From: Janibacter cremeus
GTDB taxonomy: Bacteria > Actinomycetota > Actinomycetes > Actinomycetales > Dermatophilaceae
NCBI RefSeq assembly: GCF_029395675.1
Contig: NZ_CP115184.1
Span: 1,674,001-1,738,000 of the forward strand
Direction: 5' to 3'
Length of the DNA: 64,000 nucleotides
Every line of letters starts with the position of its first letter. The stretch's first letter is position 1. The notes under the pieces were generated by a model, which saw only the letters and a list, made by a program, of their open reading frames with translations, did not search any database and had not been told where the DNA came from. Below are positions 28,468-38,133 of the stretch, piece by piece. The position numbers and the translations under genes were made by a program.

Positions 28468-29619
28468 TCAGCTGGTGGCGGCGCCCGCCGCCGCGTAGGC
28501 GGGCTTGATCGTCCCCTCGATCAGCTCGAGACGCTCGTCGAAGGGGAGGAAGGCCGACTTCATGGCATTCGTCGTGACCCACCGCAGGTCCTCCAGCGTC
28601 CAGCCCGCTTCGGTGACGAGAGCCAGCATCTCCTTCGTCATCGACGTGTCCGACATCAGTCGGTTGTCGGTGTTGAGCGTCACCCGGTAGCGCAGCCTCG
28701 TCAGGAGCGTGATCGGGTGCGCGGCGATGGACGGGGCGGCACCCGTCTGCACGTTGCTGTGCGGGCACATCTCCAGTGGCACCCGCTTGTCCCGGACGAA
28801 GGCGGCCAGTCGCCCGAGCCGCAGCACGGACGGGTCCTCGCAGGCGGCCCGGTTCGCCGCGAGCGGGTCGTCGGTGACCGTGCCGTCCGCGAAGCCGATG
28901 TCGTCGACGATCCGCACCCCGTGCCCGAGCCGGTCGGCTCCGCACCACTGCAGCGCCTCCCAGATGCTCGGCAGACCGAAGGCCTCCCCGGCGTGGATCG
29001 TGAAGTGGGCGTTCTCCCGCCGGAGGTACTCGAAGGCGTCCAGGTGCCGGCTCGGCGGGTGCCCCGCCTCGGCGCCGGCGATGTCGAAGCCGGCGACGCC
29101 GAGGTCCCGGTACCGCACCGCGAGCTCGGCGATCTCCCGGGACTTGGCCGCGTGCCGCATCGCCGTCAGCAGGCTCCGCACGACGATCGGGTGCCCCTCG
29201 GCGGCCGCCTGCTCCTCGCCCTCGCGGAAGCCGGCATCCACCTCCTCGACGACCTGCTCCAGGCTCAGGCCGCCCTCGAGGTGCTGCTCCGGGGCGTAGC
29301 GCGACTCGGCGTAGACGACCCCGTCACGCGCCAAGTCGAGCACCGACTCCCGCGCCACACGGCGCAGGGCCGACGCGGTCTGCATGACGCCCACGGTGTG
29401 GGCGAAGGTCTCGAGGTAGCGCTCCAGGGACCCGGAGTCGGCGGACTCGCGGAACCACCGGGCCAGCCCCTCGGCGGTGCGGTCCGCACCGCTCACCGGC
29501 AACTCGTGCCCCACCTCGTCGGCGATCTCGAGGACGGTGGCGGGCCGGACGCCCCCGTCCAGGTGGTCGTGGAGGACGACCTTGGGAAGAGCCGTGATCG
29601 TCCGCTCGTCGAGGCTCAT
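28468..29619 (-). CDS. add: Adenosine deaminase
   Basis: 383 residues, metal-dependent hydrolase fold. Zinc ligands H17 and H19 in [10 protein letters not shown], catalytic HAGE, the HGVR histidine and the TLNTDN aspartate are all present. It deaminates adenosine and deoxyadenosine to inosine forms, which deoD can then cleave. Its ATG overlaps the cupin stop by 4 nt (ATGA). It is the last gene of the nucleoside import/salvage operon on the minus strand. Confidence 0.92.
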   Translation of the reverse strand: MSLDERTITALPKVVLHDHLDGGVRPATVLEIADEVGHELPVSGADRTAEGLARWFRESADSGSLERYLETFAHTVGVMQTASALRRVARESVLDLARDGVVYAESRYAPEQHLEGGLSLEQVVEEVDAGFREGEEQAAAEGHPIVVRSLLTAMRHAAKSREIAELAVRYRDLGVAGFDIAGAEAGHPPSRHLDAFEYLRRENAHFTIHAGEAFGLPSIWEALQWCGADRLGHGVRIVDDIGFADGTVTDDPLAANRAACEDPSVLRLGRLAAFVRDKRVPLEMCPHSNVQTGAAPSIAAHPITLLTRLRYRVTLNTDNRLMSDTSMTKEMLALVTEAGWTLEDLRWVTTNAMKSAFLPFDERLELIEGTIKPAYAAAGAATS

Positions 29620-29975
29620 CCCTCCTCCTCCCGGTGGACGGTGTCGGGGGCGAAGGCGGGAGTGCAGATCGCGACGTACTCGGCGCCGTCGGCGCCGGTG
29701 GAGTACCGCACCCGCTCCCCTGCCCTGGTGACGATGCTCTGCCCGGCCGCGACGGTGGTCGTGCCGCCGTCGTGCTCGACGAGGACCGTCCCGGCGACGA
29801 CGAGCGTGACCTCGTCGAACTCCGGACGCTGGGCCGGCTCGGACCAGTCTGCCGGCGCGGTCATGTGGGCCACCGACATCGCCTCCGTGCCGGTGGCCAC
29901 CCGGCCGACGTGCTCGGCGATGACCTTGCCACCCGGTACGTCGATGATCGAGGGGGTGGTGTTGAGGTCGGGCAC
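29616..29975 (-). CDS. Small cupin-domain protein in the nucleoside operon
   Basis: 119 residues from a GTG 5 nt after the deoA stop. The sequence [57 protein letters not shown] is a single cupin fold. The usual metal His pair of motif 1 is mostly absent (only Glu/Asp), so metal binding is uncertain. It may bind a sugar or nucleoside product or be a small isomerase. It is translationally coupled to deoA and add, which implies a role in the pathway, but I do not know its activity. Confidence 0.75.
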   Translation of the reverse strand: MPDLNTTPSIIDVPGGKVIAEHVGRVATGTEAMSVAHMTAPADWSEPAQRPEFDEVTLVVAGTVLVEHDGGTTTVAAGQSIVTRAGERVRYSTGADGAEYVAICTPAFAPDTVHREEEG

Positions 29976-29980
29976 GTCAA

Positions 29981-31291
29981 TCAGTCCTTCGTCGCAGTGA
30001 TCCGGTCGAGCACGACCGACCGTGGCACCGGGACCGCGTCGCTGATCCGCCACGCCCCCTCCACGGCCTCACGGGCCCGGGCGAAACGCTCCGGGGTGTC
30101 GGTGTGCAGGGTCATCAGGGGGTCACCGCGACGGACACGGTCCCCGGGTCGCGCATGGAGCTCGACGCCGGCGGCGGCCTGCACCGGGTCCTCCTTGCGG
30201 GCACGGCCGGCGCCCAGACGCCAGGCCGCGAGTCCGACGGCGAAGGCGTCGACGTGCTCCAGATGGCCATCGGCGTCCGCGGCGATCGTCTCGGTCGCCG
30301 CCGCCGTCGGCAGCGGTGCGTCCGGGTCCCCGCCCTGGGCGGAGATCATCCGGCGCCAGACATCCATCGCACGACCGTCGGACAGCGCGGCCCGCAGCTC
30401 CTCGGCCCCCACCTCGCGACCGGCTGCCCGGGTCATCTCCTCGGCGATCGCGACGGTCAGCTCGACCACGTCCTGCGGTCCCCCTCCGGAGAGCACCTCG
30501 AGGGTCTCCCGGACCTCGAGGCCGTTGCCCGCGGTCAGCCCGAGCGGGACGGACATGTCGGTGATCAGGGCGACGGTGTTCACGCCCGCATCGGTGCCCA
30601 GGTCGACCATGGTGCGGGCCAGCTCGGTGGCGTCCTCCCGCGTCTTCATGAATGCGCCCGATCCGACCTTGACGTCGAGGACGAGCGAGCCGGTGCCCTC
30701 GGCGATCTTCTTGCTCATGATGGAGCTCGCGATGAGCGGGATGGCCTCGACCGTCCCGGTGACGTCCCGGAGGGCGTAGAGCTTCTTGTCGGCCGGGGCC
30801 AGCCCCGGCCCGGCGGCGCAGATGACGGCTCCGACGTCCTCGAGCTGGGCCAGCATCGCCTCGTTGGTGAGGTCCGCCTGCCAGCCGGGGATCGCCTCGA
30901 GCTTGTCGAGAGTGCCACCCGTGTGACCGAGCCCCCGACCGGAGAGCTGGGGCACCGCGACGTCGAAGACGGCGACGAGCGGGGCGAGCGGCAGGGTGAT
31001 CTTGTCCCCCACCCCACCCGTGGAGTGCTTGTCGGCGGTGGGGCGGCTCAGCGAGGTGAAGTCCATCCGCTCGCCACTGTCGATCATCGCCGCGGTCCAG
31101 CGCGCGATCTCCGGCCGCGTCATGCCGTTGAGCAGGATGGCCATGGCGAGCGAGGACATCTGCTCGTCGGCGACCACGCCGCGTGTGTAGGCGTCGACCA
31201 CCCAGTCGATCTGGGAGTCGCTCAGCTCACCCCGATCACGCTTGGTGCGGATGACGTCGACGACGTCGTGCTGCTCCACCGGATCACTCAC
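29981..31291 (-). CDS. deoA: Thymidine phosphorylase
   Basis: 436 residues. Signatures: DKHSTGGVGDKITLPLAPLVA (phosphate site), SGRGLGHTGGTLDKLEAIPG, and ALRDVTGTVEAIPLIASSIMSKKIAEG. The C-terminal domain includes GVELHARPGDRVRRGDPL. It converts thymidine or deoxyuridine to base plus deoxyribose-1-phosphate. The start is a GTG with GGGAG upstream, overlapping the cdd stop as GTGA; longer readings upstream are shadows of cdd. Confidence 0.92.
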   Translation of the reverse strand: MSDPVEQHDVVDVIRTKRDRGELSDSQIDWVVDAYTRGVVADEQMSSLAMAILLNGMTRPEIARWTAAMIDSGERMDFTSLSRPTADKHSTGGVGDKITLPLAPLVAVFDVAVPQLSGRGLGHTGGTLDKLEAIPGWQADLTNEAMLAQLEDVGAVICAAGPGLAPADKKLYALRDVTGTVEAIPLIASSIMSKKIAEGTGSLVLDVKVGSGAFMKTREDATELARTMVDLGTDAGVNTVALITDMSVPLGLTAGNGLEVRETLEVLSGGGPQDVVELTVAIAEEMTRAAGREVGAEELRAALSDGRAMDVWRRMISAQGGDPDAPLPTAAATETIAADADGHLEHVDAFAVGLAAWRLGAGRARKEDPVQAAAGVELHARPGDRVRRGDPLMTLHTDTPERFARAREAVEGAWRISDAVPVPRSVVLDRITATKD

Positions 31292-31701
31292 GGCGCTCCC
31301 TTCGTCAGATCGTCCGGCCCGAACGCCTGGGGCAGGATCTCGGTGAGGGAGAGGTCTCCCTCCGGGGTGCGGAGGAGGCACTCGGCTCCACCGTGCTCCC
31401 ACAGCAGCTGGCGACACCGCCCGCACGGCATGAGCGTCTCACCCCGCGCGTCGACGCACCAGACGGCGACGAGCCGTCCACCGCCGGTGCGAACCAGGTC
31501 GCTGACCAGTCCGCACTCGGCGCACAGGCCCACCGCGTACGAGGCGTTCTCGACGTTGCACGCGCTGAGCAGCCGGCCGTCCTCGGCCAGGCCGGCGACC
31601 CCGACCGGGAAGCCGGAGTACGGGGCGTACGCACGCCCCATGGCCTCGACGGCCGCGGCGTGCAGCTGCTGCCACCGCTCCTCGGTCGGGGGTGCCACCA
31701 C
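31288..31701 (-). CDS. cdd: Cytidine deaminase
   Basis: 137 residues, the homotetrameric type. Zinc site: C60 with catalytic Glu62 (GLCAE) and PCGRC (C93, C96); substrate motif CNVENASY. It deaminates cytidine and deoxycytidine to uridine forms for deoA or uridine kinase. It starts 1 nt after the permease stop, so it belongs to the transporter operon. Confidence 0.92.
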   Translation of the reverse strand: MVAPPTEERWQQLHAAAVEAMGRAYAPYSGFPVGVAGLAEDGRLLSACNVENASYAVGLCAECGLVSDLVRTGGGRLVAVWCVDARGETLMPCGRCRQLLWEHGGAECLLRTPEGDLSLTEILPQAFGPDDLTKGAP

Positions 31702-31702
31702 G

Positions 31703-32968
31703 TCAGTGTCCTTCGCCTCGTCGGTAGACCCGGCCGTTGGCCGCGGGCATCCGTAGTCGTTGGCTGGCGAAGGCCAGGACGAGCAAGGTCGTCAGGTGCG
31801 GGGCGAAACGGGTGAAGTCTCCGGGGATGGTGTCGGTGAGCACCCACAGGAGCACCACGCCGATCCCCACCAGGACGGCGACACTGCCCTGGACGAGTCG
31901 CTGGCGGCGCGTGATCTGCCAGATGCCGATGGCGAGCAGCAGGACGCCGACGAGGAGCAGCAGGGCGTGGATGGCCTCGCCGCCGCCGCGCAGCTGGAGG
32001 GCGTCGATGTAGCCGAAGAGCCCGGAGCCCATGAGGACGCCACCGGGGCGCCAGTTGCCGAAGATCATCGCCGCGAGACCGATGTAGCCACGGCCCCCGG
32101 TCTGGTCCTCGCGGTAGGCGCTCGAGGCGACCATCGCCAGGAAGCCACCGCCGAGACCGGCGAGGCCACCGGAGGCGGTCACGGCGATGTACTTGTACAG
32201 GTAGACGTTGACCCCGAGGGTCTCCGCGGAGGCCGGGGACTCCCCGCAGCTGCGCACCCGCAGACCGAAGGGGGTGTGCCACAGCACCCACCAGGTGCCC
32301 AGGAAGAGCAGCAGCGCGATGACGGTGAGCACGGAGAGGCCGGAGGTCAGCCCGCGCACCAACGCGGCGACATCGGAGACGAAGAACCATCCGTGCTCCT
32401 CGACGGCGCCCAGCGCCCCCGAGAGTCCGGGGATGCTCATCTCCGGCAGCTCCGGCAGCGGCGGGGACTGCACGTCGCTGCCGCCCTCGAGCTCGCCGAA
32501 GAAGCGGGCCGCGAGGAAGCTGGCCGCCCCGAGCGCCACGATGTTCAACGCGACACCGGAGACGATGTGGTCCACGCCGAAGGTGACCGTGGCCAGCGCG
32601 TGGACGAGACCACCGAGTGCGCCGCAGACCATGGCACCGGCGACACCCATCCAGGGGCCGCCGTGGATGGCGCCGAAGGCCGCGCCCCACGTCCCGAGGA
32701 TCATCATCCCCTCGAGACCGATGTTGATGACGCCCGCCCGCTCGGACCACAGGCCACCGAGACCGGCGAGAGCGAGCGGCATGGCCCAGGCCAGGGCGGC
32801 GCCGATCGTCCCCGCCGAGAAGATATCGTCCTTGCCGGTGATCTCGCGGACGATCGCGATGACCAGGATCGCCGCTGCCAGTGCCAGCGGCCAGGCCCAG
32901 AACGGGACACGTCGTCCGCGCGTGACGGGCGCCGCCCCCGGCTTCGGTGCGCGTACGGCCGTGCTCAT
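31703..32968 (-). CDS. Nucleoside ABC transporter permease 2
   Basis: 421 residues, a BPD_transp_2 (RbsC/YufQ-like) membrane protein with about ten helices. GLWSERAGVINIGLEGMMILG and the NVYLYKYIAVTASGGLAGLGGGFLAM region are typical of BMP-type nucleoside transporter permeases. A periplasm-facing insert (about 150-210) separates helices. Its ATG overlaps the stop of permease 1 as ATGA. Confidence 0.88.
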   Translation of the reverse strand: MSTAVRAPKPGAAPVTRGRRVPFWAWPLALAAAILVIAIVREITGKDDIFSAGTIGAALAWAMPLALAGLGGLWSERAGVINIGLEGMMILGTWGAAFGAIHGGPWMGVAGAMVCGALGGLVHALATVTFGVDHIVSGVALNIVALGAASFLAARFFGELEGGSDVQSPPLPELPEMSIPGLSGALGAVEEHGWFFVSDVAALVRGLTSGLSVLTVIALLLFLGTWWVLWHTPFGLRVRSCGESPASAETLGVNVYLYKYIAVTASGGLAGLGGGFLAMVASSAYREDQTGGRGYIGLAAMIFGNWRPGGVLMGSGLFGYIDALQLRGGGEAIHALLLLVGVLLLAIGIWQITRRQRLVQGSVAVLVGIGVVLLWVLTDTIPGDFTRFAPHLTTLLVLAFASQRLRMPAANGRVYRRGEGH

Positions 32969-34068
32969 GACGAGACCCCTTCCGCCGTGACGCCTGCATC
33001 GAGCTGGCGGGTGACCTGCTTCTGCTCCAGCCGCTGCTCGAACCGGTGGACGACCTCGTAGGCGATGACGACGGCCAGCAGGATCACGCCCTGGATGATG
33101 TAGACGAGCGCCGGAGAGACCCCGGCCATGAGTTGCAGTCCGTCGGACGCCTTCTCCAGCCAAGCCCAGAGCAGGGCCGCGAAGGCCATGCCCACCGCGT
33201 GGTTGCGTCCGAGCAGCGCGACGCCGATGCCGATGAAGCCGACCCCCTCCTGGAAGTTCATCCCGTAGCTGTGGTCGGCACCGAAGAACGCCGGCATCCC
33301 GATGAGCCCGGCCACGGCACCCGAGCCGATCATCGTGAAGAGCACCATGCGCGGGACCTTCACGCCGCTCGCGACCGCTGCCGTCTCGGACTGGCCGGTG
33401 GCGCGCACGTCGAAGCCGAGGCGGGTGCGGTTGACGACGAACCAGTAGACGATGCCGACGATCACCGCGAGGACCAGCAGGGTGTAGACGAGGTTGGGTG
33501 CGTCCTGGACGAGCGAGAGGCCCTCGAGCTGGCTCGACTCCGGGATGGTCCTCGTGTTGCGGGTGTTGCTGCCCTCGGCACGGTGGCCCCAGGTGCGCAG
33601 GCCCCAGCCGACGAGGCCCGCCGAGATCATGTTGAGCATGATCGTCGAGATCACCTCGGACACGCCGCGCGTGACCTTCAGCCAACCGGCGATCCCGGCC
33701 CAGAGGCCGCCGACGGCCATCGCGACGAGCATCGCCATGATGATGTTCAGCGGGCCCGGGAGGAAGGCCTGTCCGGCGAAGATCGCCGCGGCGAAGGTGG
33801 CGAGGCGGTACTGGCCGTCGACACCGATGTTGAACAGCTTCATCTTGAAGCCGATGGCGACCGCGACGGCTGCGAGGTAGTACGTGATGGCGCTGTTGAA
33901 GGTGTTGACGAGGGTGCGTGGCCTCGGCTCGGACAGCAGTGTCTGCCACACGAGCCCGACGGGGTCACCGACGGCGATGAGCACGACCGAGGTGACGACG
34001 AAGGCCACGACCACCGCGAGCAGCGGTGCCGAGAGGTTGAGCGCCAGACGGCGCGGGGAGAGCTTCAC
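32965..34068 (-). CDS. Nucleoside ABC transporter permease 1
   Basis: 367 residues with about nine membrane helices, starting at a GTG that overlaps the ATP-binding gene stop as GTGA. Typical motifs: NSAITYYLAAVAVAIGFKMKLFNIGVDGQY and GIGVALLGRNHAVGMAFAALLWAWL. It pairs with permease 2 to form the membrane channel of the importer. Confidence 0.88.
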   Translation of the reverse strand: MKLSPRRLALNLSAPLLAVVVAFVVTSVVLIAVGDPVGLVWQTLLSEPRPRTLVNTFNSAITYYLAAVAVAIGFKMKLFNIGVDGQYRLATFAAAIFAGQAFLPGPLNIIMAMLVAMAVGGLWAGIAGWLKVTRGVSEVISTIMLNMISAGLVGWGLRTWGHRAEGSNTRNTRTIPESSQLEGLSLVQDAPNLVYTLLVLAVIVGIVYWFVVNRTRLGFDVRATGQSETAAVASGVKVPRMVLFTMIGSGAVAGLIGMPAFFGADHSYGMNFQEGVGFIGIGVALLGRNHAVGMAFAALLWAWLEKASDGLQLMAGVSPALVYIIQGVILLAVVIAYEVVHRFEQRLEQKQVTRQLDAGVTAEGVSS

Positions 34069-35615
34069 GATGCGTCCTTCCCGGCGCCGGTCATGGCGCT
34101 GCCCAGCTGCTGGCTGGTGACGCTGTCCGGGTCGAACTCGTCGGTGAGCCGTCCGCGCAGGATGACCCGGATCGTGTCGGAGAGCCCGATGAGCTCCTCC
34201 AGGTCGGCGCTGATGAGCAGCACGGCGAGCCCCTCCCTTCGCGCCTCGCGGATGAGGTCCCAGATCGCTGCCTGGGCACCGACGTCGACGCCCCGGGTCG
34301 GGTGGCTGGCGACGAGGACCTTGGGTCGGTGGCTCATCTCGCGACCGATGATGAGCTTCTGCTGGTTGCCGCCGGAGAGCGACCCGGCCGTGACGTGGAT
34401 GCTCGGGGTGCGCACGTCGTACTCCGCCACGATGCGCTCGGTGTCCGTGCGGGCGTCCTTGGGCGTGAGGATCCCGCGTGCCGACGAGGGCGCCTCGGTC
34501 TGGTGACCCAGCATCCGGTTCTCCCACAGCGGGGCGTCGAGGAGGAGGCCCTGGCGGTGCCGGTCCTCGGGGATGTACCCGACGCCCGCCTCGCGGATGC
34601 GGCGGACGTCCCAGTCGGCGATGTCTGTGCCCTCGAGGGTGATCCGCCCGGCGGAGGGGTCACGCATGCCCATGAGCACCTCGACCAGCTCCGCCTGCCC
34701 GTTGCCCTCCACCCCGGCGATCCCGAGGACCTCGCCGGCACGGATGCGCAGGCTCACGTCCTCCAGGAGGGTGCGCCCCTCACCGGGCAGGGTGACTCCC
34801 TCGGCCTCGAGGACGACCCGGTCGGTGACCGTCGAGGCCTCGCTCTCGGGTGTCGGCAGCTCGCTGCCGACCATCAGCTCGGCGAGCCGTCGGGCGGTCA
34901 CGTCGCCGGGGAGGACGGTGTCGACGGTGGTGCCGCGACGGACCACGGTGATCCGGTCGGCGACGGACAGCACCTCGTCCAGCTTGTGGGAGATGAAGAG
35001 CACGGTGATGCCCTCGCGCTTCAGCTCACGCAGGTTGCCGAAGAGCTCGTCGACCTCCTGCGGCACGAGCACCGCGGTCGGTTCGTCGAGGATGATGGTG
35101 CGCGCGCCCCGGTAGAGGACCTTGAGGATCTCCACGCGCTGGCGCGCCCCGACCCCGAGGTCCGCGACGAGGGCGGTGGGGTCGATGCCGAGGCCGTACT
35201 CGCGGGAGATGCGTTCGATCTCGGCGCGAGCCGCCGTACCGATCCCGTGCAGCTTCTCCGCCCCCAGGACGACGTTCTCGGTGACGGTGAGGTTGTCCGC
35301 GAGCATGAAGTGCTGGAAGACCATGCCGACGCCGTGCTTGATCGCATCGGCCGGGCTGTGCAGCGAGACCTCCTCGCCGTTGATCCGGATGGTGCCCTCG
35401 TCGGGGCGCTGGACCCCGTAGAGGATCTTCATCAGGGTCGACTTGCCCGCCCCGTTCTCACCGACGATCGCGTGCACCGTCCCCCGCGCCACGGCGAAGG
35501 AGACGTCGTGGTTGGCGACGACGCCGGGGAACCGCTTGGTGATGCCGTCGACCTCGACGGCCGGCTCCCCGCCGGGTACGTCGGACGAAGGGGGGTCCGG
35601 GACGGTCGTGCTCAT
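34065..35615 (-). CDS. Nucleoside ABC transporter ATP-binding protein (tandem domains)
   Basis: 516 residues with two ABC domains, as in sugar and BMP-type nucleoside importers. The first domain has Walker A GENGAGKST and Walker B IILDEPTAVL, with LGVGARQRVEI as signature. The second has an altered Walker A (GVEGNGQAE) and Walker B VLVASHPTRGVD, with LSGGNQQK as signature. Degenerate second domains are normal in this family. The ATG at 35615 has GGAGG 4 nt upstream. It is followed by both permeases with 4-nt overlaps. Confidence 0.9.
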   Translation of the reverse strand: MSTTVPDPPSSDVPGGEPAVEVDGITKRFPGVVANHDVSFAVARGTVHAIVGENGAGKSTLMKILYGVQRPDEGTIRINGEEVSLHSPADAIKHGVGMVFQHFMLADNLTVTENVVLGAEKLHGIGTAARAEIERISREYGLGIDPTALVADLGVGARQRVEILKVLYRGARTIILDEPTAVLVPQEVDELFGNLRELKREGITVLFISHKLDEVLSVADRITVVRRGTTVDTVLPGDVTARRLAELMVGSELPTPESEASTVTDRVVLEAEGVTLPGEGRTLLEDVSLRIRAGEVLGIAGVEGNGQAELVEVLMGMRDPSAGRITLEGTDIADWDVRRIREAGVGYIPEDRHRQGLLLDAPLWENRMLGHQTEAPSSARGILTPKDARTDTERIVAEYDVRTPSIHVTAGSLSGGNQQKLIIGREMSHRPKVLVASHPTRGVDVGAQAAIWDLIREARREGLAVLLISADLEELIGLSDTIRVILRGRLTDEFDPDSVTSQQLGSAMTGAGKDAS

Positions 35616-35677
35616 GGTGCCTCCGTGGTGCGTCCGCGACGTCCTGCCGCAGGCGAAGGGTAGCTGCCGACATGCTG

Positions 35678-35714
35678 CGGGTCCGGTCACGCGCCGTGCA
35701 CGTGACCGGACCCG
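35678..35714 (-). terminator. Hairpin between the binding-protein and ATPase genes
   Basis: A perfect inverted repeat with 14-bp arms (CGGGTCCGGTCACG and complement) and a 9-nt loop, 17 nt after the binding-protein stop. It probably attenuates transcription, giving more binding protein than transporter core, or protects the upstream mRNA. Confidence 0.7.
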
Positions 35715-35731
35715 GGGTCAGTCGATCTGCG

Positions 35732-36778
35732 TCACTTGGACGGGACGGTGATCTCCCCGTCGATGATCTGCTGCTTGTACTTCTCCAGCTGGTCGGTGAT
35801 GTCGTCGATCTTGCCACCGGTGGTGGAGTACGAGACGCCGCCGTCCTTGAGGTCGAACTCCACCAGGCCGGAGGTGTTCTCGCCCTCGGTCGCCGCCTTC
35901 AGGTAATCGAAGACCGCTACGTTCACGTTCTTGACCATGGAGGTGATGATGACGTCCTGGACGTCCTCCTCGGCCGTCTTGGCCTGGTCGGAGTCGACGC
36001 CGATGGCCATCTTTTTGTTCTCCTTGGCGGCCTCGAAGAGACCGGCCCCGGAGCCGCCCGCCGCGTGGTAGATCACGTCGGCGCCCTTGTCGTACATGCC
36101 CTCCGCGGCGGTCTTGCCCGCGGCGGGGTCGGCGAAGCCGGAGCCGTCCTCGGCGAGGTAGGTCGTCTGGATGTCGATGTCCTCGTCGACCTCCTTGGCA
36201 CCCGCCTTGAAGCCCGCCTCGAACTTGTTGATCAGCGGCACGTCGGTGCCACCGATGAAGCCGACCTTGCCGCTCTTGGACTTCAGCGCGGCGGCGGCAC
36301 CGACGAGGAAGGACCCCTCGTGCTCGGCGAAGACCAGCTGCGCGATGTTGTCACCCTTGGAGGCGTCGGAGGCGTCGTCGATGATCGCGAAGTTGACGTC
36401 CGGGTTGTCCTTGGCCGCATTGCCGATGGCCTTGGCGTAGATGTAGCCGACACCGATGATGTTGGTGCAGCCGACGTCGACCAGCTGGTTGAGGCGGTCC
36501 TCACGAGCGGCGTCGTTCTCACCCTGGCTCGCCTCGACCTCCTCGGTCTCGATACCCAGCTCGTCCTTGGCCTGGTCCAGGCCCTTGGCGGCGGAGTCGT
36601 TGAACGACTGGTCGCCGCGCCCGCCGACGTCGTAGGCCAGGCAGGCCTTGACGTCCGAACCGGACTCCGATGCCGACGTCTCGTCCTGGGAGCTGCTGCC
36701 ACCGCAGGCAGTCAGGGCCAGGGCGGCCACGGACATGATCGATGCAGCCTTCACGGTGTGACGCAAGGCGCTCTCCAT
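35732..36778 (-). CDS. BMP-family nucleoside-binding lipoprotein
   Basis: 348 residues. Lipobox LTAC with Cys25 after a 24-residue signal, then an Asp/Ser-rich spacer. The mature part is a BMP (PnrA-like) binding protein: CLAYDVGGRGDQSFNDSAAKGLDQA, IIGVGYIYAKAIG, GKVGFIGGTDVPLINKFEAGF, and AIGVDSDQ. It captures nucleosides at the outer membrane face and delivers them to the ABC importer encoded downstream. First gene of an eight-gene operon ending with add. Confidence 0.9.
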   Translation of the reverse strand: MESALRHTVKAASIMSVAALALTACGGSSSQDETSASESGSDVKACLAYDVGGRGDQSFNDSAAKGLDQAKDELGIETEEVEASQGENDAAREDRLNQLVDVGCTNIIGVGYIYAKAIGNAAKDNPDVNFAIIDDASDASKGDNIAQLVFAEHEGSFLVGAAAALKSKSGKVGFIGGTDVPLINKFEAGFKAGAKEVDEDIDIQTTYLAEDGSGFADPAAGKTAAEGMYDKGADVIYHAAGGSGAGLFEAAKENKKMAIGVDSDQAKTAEEDVQDVIITSMVKNVNVAVFDYLKAATEGENTSGLVEFDLKDGGVSYSTTGGKIDDITDQLEKYKQQIIDGEITVPSK

Positions 36779-36912
36779 TCTTCACAGGGGTACTCGGGCA
36801 CGCGTGTGCCACCCGGGGATGCTACGTCCGGGTGGACCCCGGGCTCGCACCAGGTGGCCGTCGTCCACCCAACTGTTATGAGACCGCGATGCAACCGGGA
36901 GGCCGGGGGTCC

Positions 36913-38112
36913 TCAGTCATCCCGCTCGACGCGGGTCCACTCCCCCGCGGCGGCGAGGGTGAGCAGTGCGGTCCCGTTGCGGACCGCCTGCTCGTCGACG
37001 ACGAGGTCGCCCTGGTGCAGGTCGAAGACCCGTCCCCCCGGAGCACGCGTGCCCAGTCGCGCCAGTGCCCCTTCCGACTCGTGGAGCATCCATGCGAAGT
37101 CCTCACCACCGAGGCTGTGCGGCGTGGGGACCGGGCGCATCCCCGCGGCCATCGTGGCGCGCCCCAGGGCCGCCACGGCCGAGGCGTCGTTGACGACCGG
37201 CGGGACCCCCCGGACGTGCTCCACGGTGGCGTCGACCCCGTAGGGCGCGACGACCCCGTCGATGACCTCGTGCAGCAGCGGACCGATCTCCTCCCACAGA
37301 CCGACGTCGAGCATGCGCACGGTGCCCTGGACGACGCCCGTGGAGGGGATGACGTTGATCGCCTCACCGGAGGTGACCCGCCCCCAGACGACGACCAGTC
37401 CCGCACGGGGGTCGACCCGTCGGCTGAGCACGGCCGGGACATCGGTGATCACCTTGGCCAGTGCGTAGGTGAGGTCCTCGGTGAGGAAGGGACGGGAGGT
37501 GTGTCCTCCCCGGCCCCGGAGGGTGACGGTCAGCTGGTCGGCGGCCGCCGTGAGGGCGCCCTCGCGCAGCCCGATCTCCCCGACGTCCAGCGCGGGGTCG
37601 CAGTGCACCGCGTAGACCGTGTCGACACCTGACATCACCCCGGCCCGCACGTAGGCGAGGGCGCCGCCCGGCATGACCTCCTCCGCCGGCTGGAAGACCA
37701 AGCGCACCGCGACGTGCCGGGCGGCCAGCTCGTCGGCGACCTCCGAGAGCGCCAGACCGGCGCCGAGCAGGGCGGTCGTGTGCACGTCGTGACCGCAGGC
37801 ATGGCAGACGCCGTCACGGGTGGAGCTCCAGTCCAGTCCGGTGCGCTCACGCACCGGGAGGGCGTCGATGTCACCGCGCAGCGCCACCCGCCGACGGGGC
37901 TGCCTGGCGCCCATGTCCACGACCAGCCCGGTCTCCCCGATCGCGCGTGGCTCCAGACCGGCCTGCTCGAGACGCTCGCGCAGCCGCGCCGTGGTGCGCA
38001 CCTCCTGCCAGGAGAGCTCGGGGTTGGCGTGCAGGTCCCGCCGGAAGTCGATCAGCTCGGGCAGGAGCCTGTCGATGGCGCCGAGCAGCGGCGGGGCGAG
38101 GGGTGCAGTCAT
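36913..38112 (-). CDS. M20-family amidohydrolase (AmiA/AmiB-like)
   Basis: 399 residues of the M20D peptidase/amidohydrolase family. Metal-binding motifs: LRGDIDALPV, HACGHDVHTTALLG, FQPAEEVMPGGA, HCDP, and SLGGEDFAWML. It should cleave N-acyl amino acids or similar amides in the cytoplasm. Mycobacterial amiA1/amiB1 lie in the same lpdA-deoD neighbourhood, which supports that grouping. It follows manC by 21 nt on the same strand, and TAGAGT upstream (38128-38123) could be a separate promoter. Confidence 0.85.
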   Translation of the reverse strand: MTAPLAPPLLGAIDRLLPELIDFRRDLHANPELSWQEVRTTARLRERLEQAGLEPRAIGETGLVVDMGARQPRRRVALRGDIDALPVRERTGLDWSSTRDGVCHACGHDVHTTALLGAGLALSEVADELAARHVAVRLVFQPAEEVMPGGALAYVRAGVMSGVDTVYAVHCDPALDVGEIGLREGALTAAADQLTVTLRGRGGHTSRPFLTEDLTYALAKVITDVPAVLSRRVDPRAGLVVVWGRVTSGEAINVIPSTGVVQGTVRMLDVGLWEEIGPLLHEVIDGVVAPYGVDATVEHVRGVPPVVNDASAVAALGRATMAAGMRPVPTPHSLGGEDFAWMLHESEGALARLGTRAPGGRVFDLHQGDLVVDEQAVRNGTALLTLAAAGEWTRVERDD

Positions 38113-38133
38113 GGCGAGTAGGACTCTACTGCG

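Noticed and set aside
33061..33949. Upstream extension of permease 2 through the permease 1 gene
   Set aside because: Frame shadow in the wrong phase of permease 1; the ATG at 32968 with a 4-nt overlap is the natural start.
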